Below, piece after piece: positions 34,320 through 42,645 of a stretch of DNA of 64,000 bases (the stretch's first letter is position 1; each line of letters starts with the position of its first letter). The translations under genes and the position numbers were made by a program. The notes under the pieces are model-generated. The model was not told the DNA's origin. It searched no databases and worked only from the letters and a program-made list of their open reading frames with translations. This stretch comes from Vibrio spartinae (GTDB taxonomy: Bacteria > Pseudomonadota > Gammaproteobacteria > Enterobacterales > Vibrionaceae): assembly GCF_024347135.1 (NCBI RefSeq), contig NZ_AP024907.1, forward strand, positions 1,231,001 to 1,295,000. The letters run 5' to 3'.

Positions 34320-34371
34320 TTAGTTGACTAGTCAGGTATTTATAGATAATTTTACCTGACTAGTCAACTAA
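34320..34371 (-). promoter_or_regulatory. Twin operator: 19-bp perfect inverted repeat upstream of the MarR gene
   Basis: TTAGTTGACTAGTCAGGTA (34320-34338) and its exact complement (34353-34371) flank 14 AT-rich bases. Each arm contains the 10-bp palindrome TGACTAGTCA, so this is two MarR-type dimer sites about 32-33 bp (three helical turns) apart, 14 bases before the marR start. This layout fits cooperative autorepression. Confidence 0.8.
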
Positions 34372-34592
34372 AATATTGGCCTTTTACATATCTTGAGATG
34401 ATCGGTTATTAGATTTATGAATTATTTCATGCACATAAAGAGTGCAATAGAGGACACACGCATTTTAGATGTACTACCGCAAAAAAGTACCTGGGGCGCA
34501 GACGATCATGTTGAAGGCATTGATGAAATTGGCGTGTCCCAAATTACAACCTCAACATTTTACCTCCCCAGCCACGGGCTCCGAAAGGGAGG

Positions 34593-34616
34593 GCAGGGCG
34601 TGTGTCCTCGTAAGGA
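34593..34616. repeat. Solo right-end motif (right edge of accessory block)
   Basis: GCAGGGCGTGTGTCCTCGTA then AGG is the same motif as at 30027-30046. It is the last copy I can find in the window; the core-like sequence to the right has none. The surrounding 34372-34635 has no convincing gene (an 84-codon frame from 34417 crosses this repeat and lacks a ribosome site). Confidence 0.7.
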
Positions 34617-34635
34617 TATGCTGACAGGAACCAAA

Positions 34636-34663
34636 AAAAATGCAGCCATCAGGCTGCATTTTT
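34636..34663. terminator. Bidirectional intrinsic terminator
   Basis: AAAAATGCAGCC (34636-34647) and GGCTGCATTTTT (34652-34663) form a 12-bp stem with an ATCA loop and T-runs on both strands. On the minus strand it ends the pectate lyase gene. Confidence 0.9.
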
Positions 34664-34679
34664 CGTTGTAAGTAAATGA

Positions 34680-35993
34680 TTAATAATCGGACTCAAAAGC
34701 GCCTAAATCGGGTGCGACACCTTTGTAATTGTCACCGGCGTAAATACCTGCATCAATTAAATCACTGCCTTTTTTCAGCAGCGCATACTTGATTCTTGGG
34801 AGGGAACCATCAGCTTGACGCGGGTACATCAACTCACGTTCATCAAGACGACGGAAATCTTTTGATGTGATCGTAACGGGTAAGTTGAAGTAGTTGTAGA
34901 TCATATCGTTTTGGTTGCTGTTGCCCAGATTGATGACTTCGTTGTGACCATCAAATCCTAAGTTATTCCGCATGTAATGTCCGTAGCCTTTCACATCGGT
35001 TCTGTTGTCATCAAGCGTCGATAACATATTGTAGTTAGCGCTTTGGTTACGAATCGAAGTGTTGTTGATCCAGTTCTGACCACCGATATGGTGGTTGGCG
35101 TAAAACCCGGCAGAGCGGTTACGTACCGCTAAGTTGTAGCGAATGGTATGACGTGGAATCACACTTGGCGTGGCACTGCCGTTGCGACCATAACCGCCTG
35201 CTTTGAAACCATTACCATCACCCAATCTGGTAAAGTCTTGGCTGTAACCGTTGTAAAAAGCCCAGCTATATTCAATGGTGACAGCGGCATCAGCATTGAT
35301 GAGATCAAAACCGTCGTCACTATTAAACCAAGCACGTGAATGGCTGATGACATTGCCGGTATAAGATGATGAGGTTGGGTGCACCCCGAAACCATCGACG
35401 TTACCATTTGAGTGATGGTTTAACCCACGGTTATTGTATGCATCGACATTGAGGACGTAGTTGTTACTGCCGGCAACCAAGTACCAGCCAATGGCCATGC
35501 CATCATGAATCGCTAAGTTCTCAAAGCGGTTACCATTGCCTTTGTTGATCATAAATGCTTCAGATTGAGTGTGATGATCATCAATCGTGACTTGCACACC
35601 AACCACATCAAAGCCTTTAAATACGCAGTTATCCGCACGGACCATAAAGGCCGTATTGCGATAATTAGCCGGTTTGACATGCGAAAAGTTGAAGACAGGT
35701 CGCTCGGAACCATAGTTAATATAGCGGATATTGTCTTTAGTGATGTTATTCACGATTGCGCGAACACTTTGGTGTTGGGTGATATTCGAATTGTTTAAAT
35801 AATAAGTACCGCCGCGGATATAGACCGTATCACCACCCGAAGCCGCCGCTTGTGCTGCCATAATGGTTTTTAATGGGGAAGAGAGTGTGCCGGAATTATG
35901 GTCAGAACCGTAAGGGGCAATATATAGGTTTTTAGCAAAACCCAGATTGCTCACGGCCATGAGCATAAATAGAGAGATGATTTTGAATTTCAT
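34680..35993 (-). CDS. Secreted pectate lyase, polysaccharide lyase family 9 type
   Basis: The product is 437 residues from the ATG at 35993, which gives a proper signal peptide (MKFKIISLFMLMAVSNLGFA); an upstream ATG at 36020 would bury it. The start of the mature protein (LYIAPYGSDHNSGTLSSPLK) and the right-handed beta-helix ladder fit PL9/PelL-type lyases. FNSDDGFDL supplies calcium-binding aspartates, and the Lys in GDGNGFKAGGYG matches the catalytic lysine of family 9. It would cleave polygalacturonate by beta-elimination outside the cell. A KdgR-like palindrome lies about 70 bases upstream. It stands just outside the repeat-bounded block. Confidence 0.88.
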   Translation of the reverse strand: MKFKIISLFMLMAVSNLGFAKNLYIAPYGSDHNSGTLSSPLKTIMAAQAAASGGDTVYIRGGTYYLNNSNITQHQSVRAIVNNITKDNIRYINYGSERPVFNFSHVKPANYRNTAFMVRADNCVFKGFDVVGVQVTIDDHHTQSEAFMINKGNGNRFENLAIHDGMAIGWYLVAGSNNYVLNVDAYNNRGLNHHSNGNVDGFGVHPTSSSYTGNVISHSRAWFNSDDGFDLINADAAVTIEYSWAFYNGYSQDFTRLGDGNGFKAGGYGRNGSATPSVIPRHTIRYNLAVRNRSAGFYANHHIGGQNWINNTSIRNQSANYNMLSTLDDNRTDVKGYGHYMRNNLGFDGHNEVINLGNSNQNDMIYNYFNLPVTITSKDFRRLDERELMYPRQADGSLPRIKYALLKKGSDLIDAGIYAGDNYKGVAPDLGAFESDY

Positions 35994-36061
35994 AATTGAT
36001 CCATGTGTTATTTGTTTCATATATAAAATATACGGATTGATACATAAGATCGATCAATTAA

Positions 36062-36074
36062 GAAACGATGTTTC
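36062..36074 (-). promoter_or_regulatory. KdgR-like palindrome upstream of the pectate lyase gene
   Basis: GAAACGATGTTTC is a 13-bp palindrome inside TTAAGAAA...TTTCAAATTT. It resembles the pectin-pathway KdgR operator (GAAA, short spacer, TTTCA) but the spacer is one base shorter than the classical consensus I recall. The rest of 36075-36338 contains nothing I can identify. Confidence 0.4.
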
Positions 36075-36338
36075 AAATTTCTGAATCATGGTCACTGTTG
36101 CGTCAAAGATAGAATCACTTTTGGCGATGATTGAATTTATATATTCTCACATATCAGCATCGGGATATGACTTTCTCTGATTTCAGTGACAGGCTCCCCG
36201 AGCCGAGGAGCACCGCCTATTGCAACAAACGAAAATCGTTCTCACGACGATTGAACTGAGTTCACATCGCTGCAAAGAAAACCTCACATCTCATCAATAG
36301 TTAAATGAGAAAGCATTGCAATAACATATGGCTGTTGA

Positions 36339-36352
36339 TATGTTATAACATA
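36339..36352. promoter_or_regulatory. Palindrome upstream of the nickel/peptide-type ABC operon
   Basis: TATGTTATAACATA is a perfect 14-bp palindrome about 30 bases before the probable start codon at 36381. It shares half-sites with metal regulators of the Fur/Zur class (TGTTATA) but the halves overlap, so it does not fit a standard Zur box. It is probably an operator; the regulator is unknown. Confidence 0.4.
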
Positions 36353-36380
36353 CCAATTAATGATAATTTACTCATTCCGT

Positions 36381-37907
36381 ATGAAAAAAATATTGCTCAT
36401 CGTCGTGATTTGCATCATCGCTATCGCGCTTTATCAACATCGTCAGTCTCAGGATACGACTCAACTCACAATTTCTGGCCCGTTTGAATTTAACGGGACC
36501 GACCTTTCCAGAGACGGATTTCTTTACAGTCGTCTCGGCGTGACCGAGTCTTTAACCCGCATTCTCCCCGATGGGACGGTGCAACCCTTATTGGCCTCCG
36601 GCTGGACGCCATCAGATGATGGCCTGACATGGCGTTTTCGTATCCGTTCAGATGTTCACTTTCATGATGGCGTACCGCTTGATGCTGAAGCAGTACGGCA
36701 GAATTTAGAGGGTGCGCGTGCCAAGCCGGGCGTGATTCGGCAAGTACCGATTGAGTCGATTGCTGTGAACAATAATGAGTTAGTCATGACGCTATCTCGT
36801 CCTTACAGCCCGTTATTGAGTGTGCTCGCACATTACAGTTTGGGAATGGTTTCTCCGGTGACGCTGGGTCAGGAAACGGATAGAACAGCCGTCATTGGCA
36901 CCGGCGCTTATCAGGTTTCAATGGCTCATCCGCCGCATAAAATCGAAGTTACGCAAAACCCGGATTACTGGGGTGAGCCTGCCCATACTCATTCGGTCAG
37001 TTATCTGGCGGGTCACCGCAGCGAAAGTCGGGCATTGTTAGTACGCAGTGGTCAGGCGGATATCGCTTATTCGATTGATCCGATTAGCCAAGAGGGATTA
37101 AGTGAATCGAAAAAAGTTACCGTGCATTCATTCGCGTTACCCCGAACGGTGTTACTGAAGCTGAATCTTGCTCATCCGCAATTACGTCATCGGGCCGTTC
37201 GACAGGCGATCAGTCTGGCGCTGGACCGTGAAGGGATGGCATCCACGGTGCTGCGTTTACCGGGGTCAGCCGCTTATCAGCTTTTTTCGCCGTCACAGTC
37301 AAACTGGCATGTCGATACCCTCAAACGTGAGCGCAATCTTCAGCAAGCTAAAACGCTGATGATGCAACAGGGCTGGTCTTATGATAACAAGGGTTGGTTA
37401 GTGCGTGATGGTCAGCCGTTCACGTTGACGCTCGTGACTTATGCCAATCGGCCTGAATTACCTGTTTTGGCAACCAGTATCCAGAACCAGTTGGCACTGC
37501 TGGGGATTCGGGTTGAGGTCAGTATTGATAACGCCAGTGCGATTCCGGCAAAGTATCATGATAATACGCTCGATATTGCACTCATTGCGCGGAACTTCGG
37601 TATGATGGGGAGCCCGTTGCCGATTCTTTATGATGACTTCTCTTCTCCGCGTGGCAGTGACTGGGGCCACATGAACTGGGATTCACCAGAAATCCGCACT
37701 CTCCTGACCCAACTTCTGGAGGAGTCCGACCCGCAGGTTGCCCGGCAACTGTCTCAGCAGGTCGCTCAAATCATGGCTGATGAGCTGCCCGTAATTCCGA
37801 TTGCCTACAGTCATCAATTGATCGCGGTCAGTAAACGTATTTCGGGATTCTCCTTTGACCCGTATGAGATTGATTATCGTCTTAAGGAGATGAAAATTCA
37901 TGATTAA
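36381..37907 (+). CDS. ABC transporter substrate-binding protein (NikA/DppA class)
   Basis: This protein is about 508 residues from ATG 36381, with an uncleaved-looking N-terminal hydrophobic helix (ILLIVVICIIAIALY), then a family-5 binding domain (GLTWRFRIRSDVHFHDGVPL near 85-105; LRHRAVRQAISLALDREGMA near 270). Nickel, metal-chelate or peptide uptake are all compatible; no residue decides it. It heads a four-gene operon in which each gene overlaps the next by 4-8 bases. The composition is GC-richer than the peptide operon at 19813-25080, and the two systems are clearly separate paralogues. An ATG at 36360 is possible but poorer. Confidence 0.82.
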   Translation: MKKILLIVVICIIAIALYQHRQSQDTTQLTISGPFEFNGTDLSRDGFLYSRLGVTESLTRILPDGTVQPLLASGWTPSDDGLTWRFRIRSDVHFHDGVPLDAEAVRQNLEGARAKPGVIRQVPIESIAVNNNELVMTLSRPYSPLLSVLAHYSLGMVSPVTLGQETDRTAVIGTGAYQVSMAHPPHKIEVTQNPDYWGEPAHTHSVSYLAGHRSESRALLVRSGQADIAYSIDPISQEGLSESKKVTVHSFALPRTVLLKLNLAHPQLRHRAVRQAISLALDREGMASTVLRLPGSAAYQLFSPSQSNWHVDTLKRERNLQQAKTLMMQQGWSYDNKGWLVRDGQPFTLTLVTYANRPELPVLATSIQNQLALLGIRVEVSIDNASAIPAKYHDNTLDIALIARNFGMMGSPLPILYDDFSSPRGSDWGHMNWDSPEIRTLLTQLLEESDPQVARQLSQQVAQIMADELPVIPIAYSHQLIAVSKRISGFSFDPYEIDYRLKEMKIHD

Positions 37908-38853
37908 CCTATTACTGAGACGTTTCTGTCAGTTGATATTTGTCGGCTGGTCAGTCGGCACAGTGACGTTTGTGATGATGAAATTTTTGCCCGGAGATAT
38001 GGCGTTTCGTATTGCTGCCGCCCGGTATGGCCATGATTATGTGAATTTAGCATCTGCCCAGCGTGTGGCGGCAGATCTGGGTCTGAATCGTCCGGTGTGG
38101 GAACAGTACGTCAGCTGGATGTGGGATTTAGCCCATTTTAATTTGGGACAATCGATGGTCAGCGGTGAGTCGGTGACCGAGAAAATTATGCACCATTTGG
38201 GTTATTCATTGTGGCTGGCCGTGGTTGCGCTGGGATTGTCGCTGTTGATTGCGTTTCCTATCGGTATCTACTGCGCGCGTCATGCCGGACAGTGGCATGA
38301 CCGGGTCACGTTACTGATTTCAAGTTTCATGCGGGCGCAGCCGGTATTTTTGATCGGGTTGGTGCTGATCTTATGCTTCGCGTTGAAACTTGATTTGTTA
38401 CCTGTGGCAGGTTTTGGTCGTTTTGAACATGTGTTACTGCCTGCTTTGGCACTGGCTTTGTCTCTGGCTGCCATGTCGAACCGGATGATTCGCAATACAG
38501 CGAAGCGAATTTTTGACGCGCCGTTTTACCATTTTGCACGGTTAAAAGGCCTGAGTGAGTCGCAGACTTATGTACATCATGGTCAGCGTAATATTACGTT
38601 ACCACTGCTGGCATTTATCGGTGTGCAGGCCGTCGGGCTGGTGGAAGGGATTGTGATGATTGAATCCCTGTTCTCTTGGCCGGGCATTGGTCATGCGCTG
38701 TCTCATGCCATCTTCGGCCGGGATATTCCGGTGATTCAGGGAGCGGCATTGATGATGGGATTACTTTTTGTCGTGATTAATACCGGGGTGGATCTGGTTC
38801 AGTATCACTTTGATCCGCGCTATCGTCGCTCCGTTGCCGGAGGGATGGCATGA
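37900..38853 (+). CDS. ABC transporter permease (NikB/DppB class)
   Basis: This 317-residue inner-membrane protein has six helices, the characteristic start (NLLLRRFCQLIFVGWSVGTV) and an EAA loop (FYHFARLKGLSESQTYVHHG). AAGGAGATGAAAATTC places a ribosome site inside the 3' end of the preceding gene, with an eight-base overlap. It forms the channel with the next gene product. Confidence 0.88.
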   Translation: MINLLLRRFCQLIFVGWSVGTVTFVMMKFLPGDMAFRIAAARYGHDYVNLASAQRVAADLGLNRPVWEQYVSWMWDLAHFNLGQSMVSGESVTEKIMHHLGYSLWLAVVALGLSLLIAFPIGIYCARHAGQWHDRVTLLISSFMRAQPVFLIGLVLILCFALKLDLLPVAGFGRFEHVLLPALALALSLAAMSNRMIRNTAKRIFDAPFYHFARLKGLSESQTYVHHGQRNITLPLLAFIGVQAVGLVEGIVMIESLFSWPGIGHALSHAIFGRDIPVIQGAALMMGLLFVVINTGVDLVQYHFDPRYRRSVAGGMA

Positions 38854-39638
38854 AACTCTATCGGACACAATGGATCGGTCTGTCGATCCTGACCCTCTTG
38901 TTGGTGTTTGTTGTGATCGAAAAGCTCTGGTTTAAGGGCGATATTGCCCGTCAGCAGCTTGCACTGACCTTTGTTGAACCCAACTGGCAGGAAATTCTTG
39001 GCACGGATCATTATGGGCGCAGTAATGCCGCCCGCCTTGCCGATGCGATTATGAACTCGTTGCTGATGGCCGGATTATGTGTGACCACGGCGTCATTGCT
39101 CGGGACGATTTCCGGCGTCTGGGCCGGATGGCAGAAAGGTTGGGTCGATCGTATTTTTTCGCTGTTGGTGAATATTGTCATGGCACTGCCGGGATTGGTT
39201 CTGGTGTTGCTGTTCGGGGCGATTTTTCCGGGCTCATTTTTCTTACTGTTTATGGCTATCTCAATCACCATGTGGGCGGATTATTTCCGGGTGATTCGTA
39301 GCCAGACACAAGCGGTTGTGTTGTCGGATGCATTTGAGTCCTCGCGTCTGTTCGGATTCGGTCGCTGGTATCTGTTTTATCGTCACATCTGGCCTGAAAT
39401 CCGCAATGACGTCTATACCTTGTCCTGTTTTGGGGCAGGCAATGCCATTCTATCGTTGGCTGCGCTTGGCTTTTTGTATGTCGGGTTGCGTCCGCCACAC
39501 GCAGAATTAGGCATGATGATGGTAGAACTGTTTCGTTACTATGATCAGGGGTTTTGGGTGCTGCTTCAGCCAATTGTGGTTGTTTCGCTGCTGATTTTCT
39601 CTTTCCACTTACTTGCACAGCGAGGTGCCCGGACATGA
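38850..39638 (+). CDS. ABC transporter permease (NikC/DppC class)
   Basis: This 262-residue permease has a first helix at about residues 8-25, then LGTDHYGRSNAARLADAIMN, which is the NikC/DppC pattern, and an EAA-type loop (DAFESSRLFGFGRWYLFYRH). It is somewhat shorter than typical DppC. ATGA overlaps join it to both neighbours, so the operon is translationally coupled. Confidence 0.88.
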   Translation: MKLYRTQWIGLSILTLLLVFVVIEKLWFKGDIARQQLALTFVEPNWQEILGTDHYGRSNAARLADAIMNSLLMAGLCVTTASLLGTISGVWAGWQKGWVDRIFSLLVNIVMALPGLVLVLLFGAIFPGSFFLLFMAISITMWADYFRVIRSQTQAVVLSDAFESSRLFGFGRWYLFYRHIWPEIRNDVYTLSCFGAGNAILSLAALGFLYVGLRPPHAELGMMMVELFRYYDQGFWVLLQPIVVVSLLIFSFHLLAQRGART

Positions 39639-41086
39639 CACCATTACTTGAAGTGCGGCAACTGTCCGTCTGGTTGGGAGAGCACTGTGTCGTCGGGCCG
39701 GTCTCGCTGACGCTGGCGCATGGCGAGTCGTTGACCATTCTCGGCGAAACCGGAGCCGGTAAGAGTTTGCTGCTGAAAGCGATTATCGGGGCATTACCGG
39801 CGTCATTTACCAGCCGCGGGGAAATCTGGTGGTCAGGACAGGCACTGCATACCATGTCGGCTGATGAACGGGAAAACTTATGGGGGCGGGTCTTCTCAAT
39901 TCTGCCTCAGGAGCCTTCACTAGCGCTCGATCCATTGATGCCGCTGTCTCGTCAGGCGGAGGAAGTGCCGACACTGTTACGCAACTATGGTGCGCAAGCA
40001 AGCCGGGCACAGACATCACGATTGTTTGATTCTGTCGGACTGCGCGGCCATGAGCCGAAATATCCGGTTCAGTTGTCCGGTGGGATGGCGCAGCGTGGCG
40101 CTTATGTTTGTGCTGTTAGCGGTGGTGGCGAAATCCTGATTGCTGACGAGCCGACCAAAGGGCTTGATGATCATAACCGTGAACGTCTGGTGACAATGCT
40201 ACAGCAGTATCGTCAGCAAGGGGCGTTGCTGACCGTCACCCATGATATCGAAGTCGCGGAACAACTCGGTGGTACCATCATTGTGATTCAGCAGGGCGAT
40301 GTAGTCGAACAGGGGGATGCCGGCGCAGTCCTTGCGCAGCCACAACATGCGTATACGCGCCAGTTGATTAAAGCACACCCGCGTCACTGGGCAATGCTTA
40401 ATCATCATCAGCCCGGTGAGGTGTTATTGCGGGTCCATCAGCTAACCATGGCGGTTGAGAATCGGGTTCTGTTTGACAATTTGTCTTTTGAACTCCGCGC
40501 CGGAGAAGTGTTGGGGATCCGCGGACCAAGCGGATGCGGTAAATCGACCTTGTGTCAGGCGGTTCTTGGTTTACGGGCACCACTGGCGGGGGAGATTGAA
40601 TATCTGCAACCGCTGGGCGTCGGGCAAAAGCTCAAACTCTATCAGGATCCACCGAGTGCATTTGCTTCACATGTCAGTTTAGGCACTTTGGTTGATGATA
40701 TTTGCCGTCGCTATCAGATTGCTGATGATGTGCCGCAAGCGTTGATGAAGCGGCTCCATTTGGACCCGAAACTATTGCAGCAATCAGCCAGTCAGGTCTC
40801 CGGTGGGGAATTACAACGGTTTGCGATCTTGCGGGTATTGCTGTTGAAACCCAAATTACTCATCGCGGATGAACCGACCACTCGGTTAGATCCATCCACG
40901 GCTCAGGCAACCCTGACGCTGATCTTAGAAGCAACCCGGGAGATTCATTGCGCGCTGTTACTGGTCAGTCATGAACACAATTTATTGCATAAAGTGTGTC
41001 ATCGGGTCATTGAGTTGTCGGCGGAAGCGGCGGTCACCGGTGAAGAGGATGTCATGGCCGATCAACGTCTCACTGCCTCTGGCTAA
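39635..41086 (+). CDS. Fused double ATPase of the ABC importer (NikD-NikE / DppD-DppF in one chain)
   Basis: The product is 483 residues from ATG 39635, overlapping the previous stop by four bases; the longer frame from 39554 is not used. Two complete nucleotide-binding domains lie in tandem: Walker A GETGAGKSL, signature LSGGMAQRG and Walker B ILIADEPTKGLD in the first (about residues 1-250); GPSGCGKST, SGGELQRFA and LLIADEPTTRLD in the second (about 270-470). This replaces the two separate ATPases seen in the dpp-like operon at 23264-25080. Signature residues look intact, so both halves may hydrolyse ATP. Confidence 0.9.
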   Translation: MTPLLEVRQLSVWLGEHCVVGPVSLTLAHGESLTILGETGAGKSLLLKAIIGALPASFTSRGEIWWSGQALHTMSADERENLWGRVFSILPQEPSLALDPLMPLSRQAEEVPTLLRNYGAQASRAQTSRLFDSVGLRGHEPKYPVQLSGGMAQRGAYVCAVSGGGEILIADEPTKGLDDHNRERLVTMLQQYRQQGALLTVTHDIEVAEQLGGTIIVIQQGDVVEQGDAGAVLAQPQHAYTRQLIKAHPRHWAMLNHHQPGEVLLRVHQLTMAVENRVLFDNLSFELRAGEVLGIRGPSGCGKSTLCQAVLGLRAPLAGEIEYLQPLGVGQKLKLYQDPPSAFASHVSLGTLVDDICRRYQIADDVPQALMKRLHLDPKLLQQSASQVSGGELQRFAILRVLLLKPKLLIADEPTTRLDPSTAQATLTLILEATREIHCALLLVSHEHNLLHKVCHRVIELSAEAAVTGEEDVMADQRLTASG

Positions 41087-41140
41087 ACACGGCGGATGGT
41101 AACGTGCTGATACGGGCTTATCTGGCTGGTCGTTCATATC

Positions 41141-41169
41141 AACAGGCCCGAACATTGTTCGGGCCTGTT
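41141..41169 (+). terminator. Intrinsic terminator of the ABC operon
   Basis: AACAGGCCCGAAC and GTTCGGGCCTGTT form a perfect 13-bp GC-rich stem with an ATT loop, followed by GGCTTTT. It ends the plus-strand operon before the convergent alaA gene. Confidence 0.9.
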
Positions 41170-41234
41170 GGCTTTTCAGGGGGCTGGTGTTTCAGGCAAG
41201 GGATAACACCATGCGCCGATGATCTGTCGGTCGC

Positions 41235-42449
41235 TTACTGTCGGTAAGTCGAAAGGAACAGCTCGAAACGACTGATAGCAATTTCCAGATCTTCAACATG
41301 CGGTAGTGTGACGATACGGAAATGGTCGGGTTTCGGCCAATTGAAGCCGCTTCCCTGAACCAGCAGAACTTTTTCCTGAATCAGAAAATCGAGCACCATT
41401 TTCTGGTCGTCATGAATGTTGTACATCTTGGTATCAATTTTCGGGAATAAATACATCGCCCCTTTGGGTTTGACGCAGGAGACCCCCGGAATCTGATTGA
41501 TCATCTCCCACGCGCGATCACGCTGTTCTAATAATCGCCCACCGGGCAAAATGAGTTCATTGATACTCTGATAACCGCCCAGTGCGGTCTGAATCGCATG
41601 TTGCATCGGCACATTGGCACACAACCGCATCGACGCCAGTATATCCAGCCCGGAAACGTAACCCGCAGCGAGATGTTTCGGGCCGGTCAGGAACATCCAG
41701 CCCCCTCTGAATCCACACACCCGATAAGCTTTTGACAGCCCATTGAATGTGGCCATGAGTACATCATCGGCGAGCGTTGAGATTGGCGTATGGGTTGCAC
41801 CGTCGTATAAAATCTTGTCGTAAATCTCATCTGCAAAGATAATCAATTTATGCTGGCGGGCGATTTCGATAAATTCCAACAGAAAATCACGACTGTAAAC
41901 AGCGCCTGTCGGATTATTCGGGTTGATCAGTACAATACCGCGAGTGTTCGGGGTGATTTTCTTTTTGATGTCTTCCAGATCGGGATACCAGTCTGATTCT
42001 TCATCGCACAGATAATGCACTGCTTTCCCGCCGGAGAGTGAGATCGAGGCCGTCCAAAGCGGGTAATCCGGTGCCGGTACCAACATCTCATCGCCATTGT
42101 TCAACAGCGCTTGCATTGACATGACGATCAGCTCAGAAGCACCGTTACCGATATACACATCTTCGATATCGAGAGCGCGTAATCCTTTTTTCTGATAGTG
42201 CTGAACCACGGCTTTTCGGGCAGAATAGATCCCTTTGGAGTCACAATAACCTTGCGATGTTGGCAGGTTACGGATCACATCAACAAGGATTTCATCAGGG
42301 GCATCAAACCCAAAAGGTGCCGGATTGCCGATATTGAGTTTTAGGATTTTATGTCCCTCTTCCTCCATCCGTTTAGCATGTTTGAGTACCGGACCCCGAA
42401 TGTCGTAGCAGACATTATCAAGTTTTGATGACATCCCAATATTTTGCAT
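41235..42449 (-). CDS. alaA: Glutamate-pyruvate (alanine) aminotransferase
   Basis: This 404-residue fold-type I PLP aminotransferase closely matches E. coli AlaA in length and motifs: LNIGNPAPFGFDAPDEILVD at the start, PNNPTGAVYS, and the PLP lysine in GLSKAYRVCGFRGGW. It transfers the amino group between glutamate/2-oxoglutarate and pyruvate/alanine. The ATG at 42449 could be moved to MSSKLDN (42434), which is closer to some homologues. It is divergent from menF across about 195 AT-rich bases that must hold both promoters. Confidence 0.92.
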   Translation of the reverse strand: MQNIGMSSKLDNVCYDIRGPVLKHAKRMEEEGHKILKLNIGNPAPFGFDAPDEILVDVIRNLPTSQGYCDSKGIYSARKAVVQHYQKKGLRALDIEDVYIGNGASELIVMSMQALLNNGDEMLVPAPDYPLWTASISLSGGKAVHYLCDEESDWYPDLEDIKKKITPNTRGIVLINPNNPTGAVYSRDFLLEFIEIARQHKLIIFADEIYDKILYDGATHTPISTLADDVLMATFNGLSKAYRVCGFRGGWMFLTGPKHLAAGYVSGLDILASMRLCANVPMQHAIQTALGGYQSINELILPGGRLLEQRDRAWEMINQIPGVSCVKPKGAMYLFPKIDTKMYNIHDDQKMVLDFLIQEKVLLVQGSGFNWPKPDHFRIVTLPHVEDLEIAISRFELFLSTYRQ

Positions 42450-42645
42450 GGCAGCTCCCCCGAAAATAATTGAATTTTTTTATTAAGTTACACTAAATCA
42501 TGTTTTAAAAGAATAAAAATCTAAAATTATCTGCTTTCTGGGCTAGAGCTTCGGGAGCATCTGACATAAAATGCTCTACATCCTTTGACAGGAACAGATA
42601 AATCAATCAATAGAGTCGTTATTGATTCTCTCAGTTGAGGTCGCT

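Noticed and set aside
34417..34671. 84-codon plus-strand frame before the pectate lyase terminator
   Set aside because: No ribosome site, it crosses a repeat motif and the terminator stem, and the protein has no recognisable character.
36339..36352. Zur box for zinc control of the ABC operon
   Set aside because: Half-sites overlap so the palindrome is 5 bp shorter than the known Zur consensus; kept only as an unassigned palindrome.
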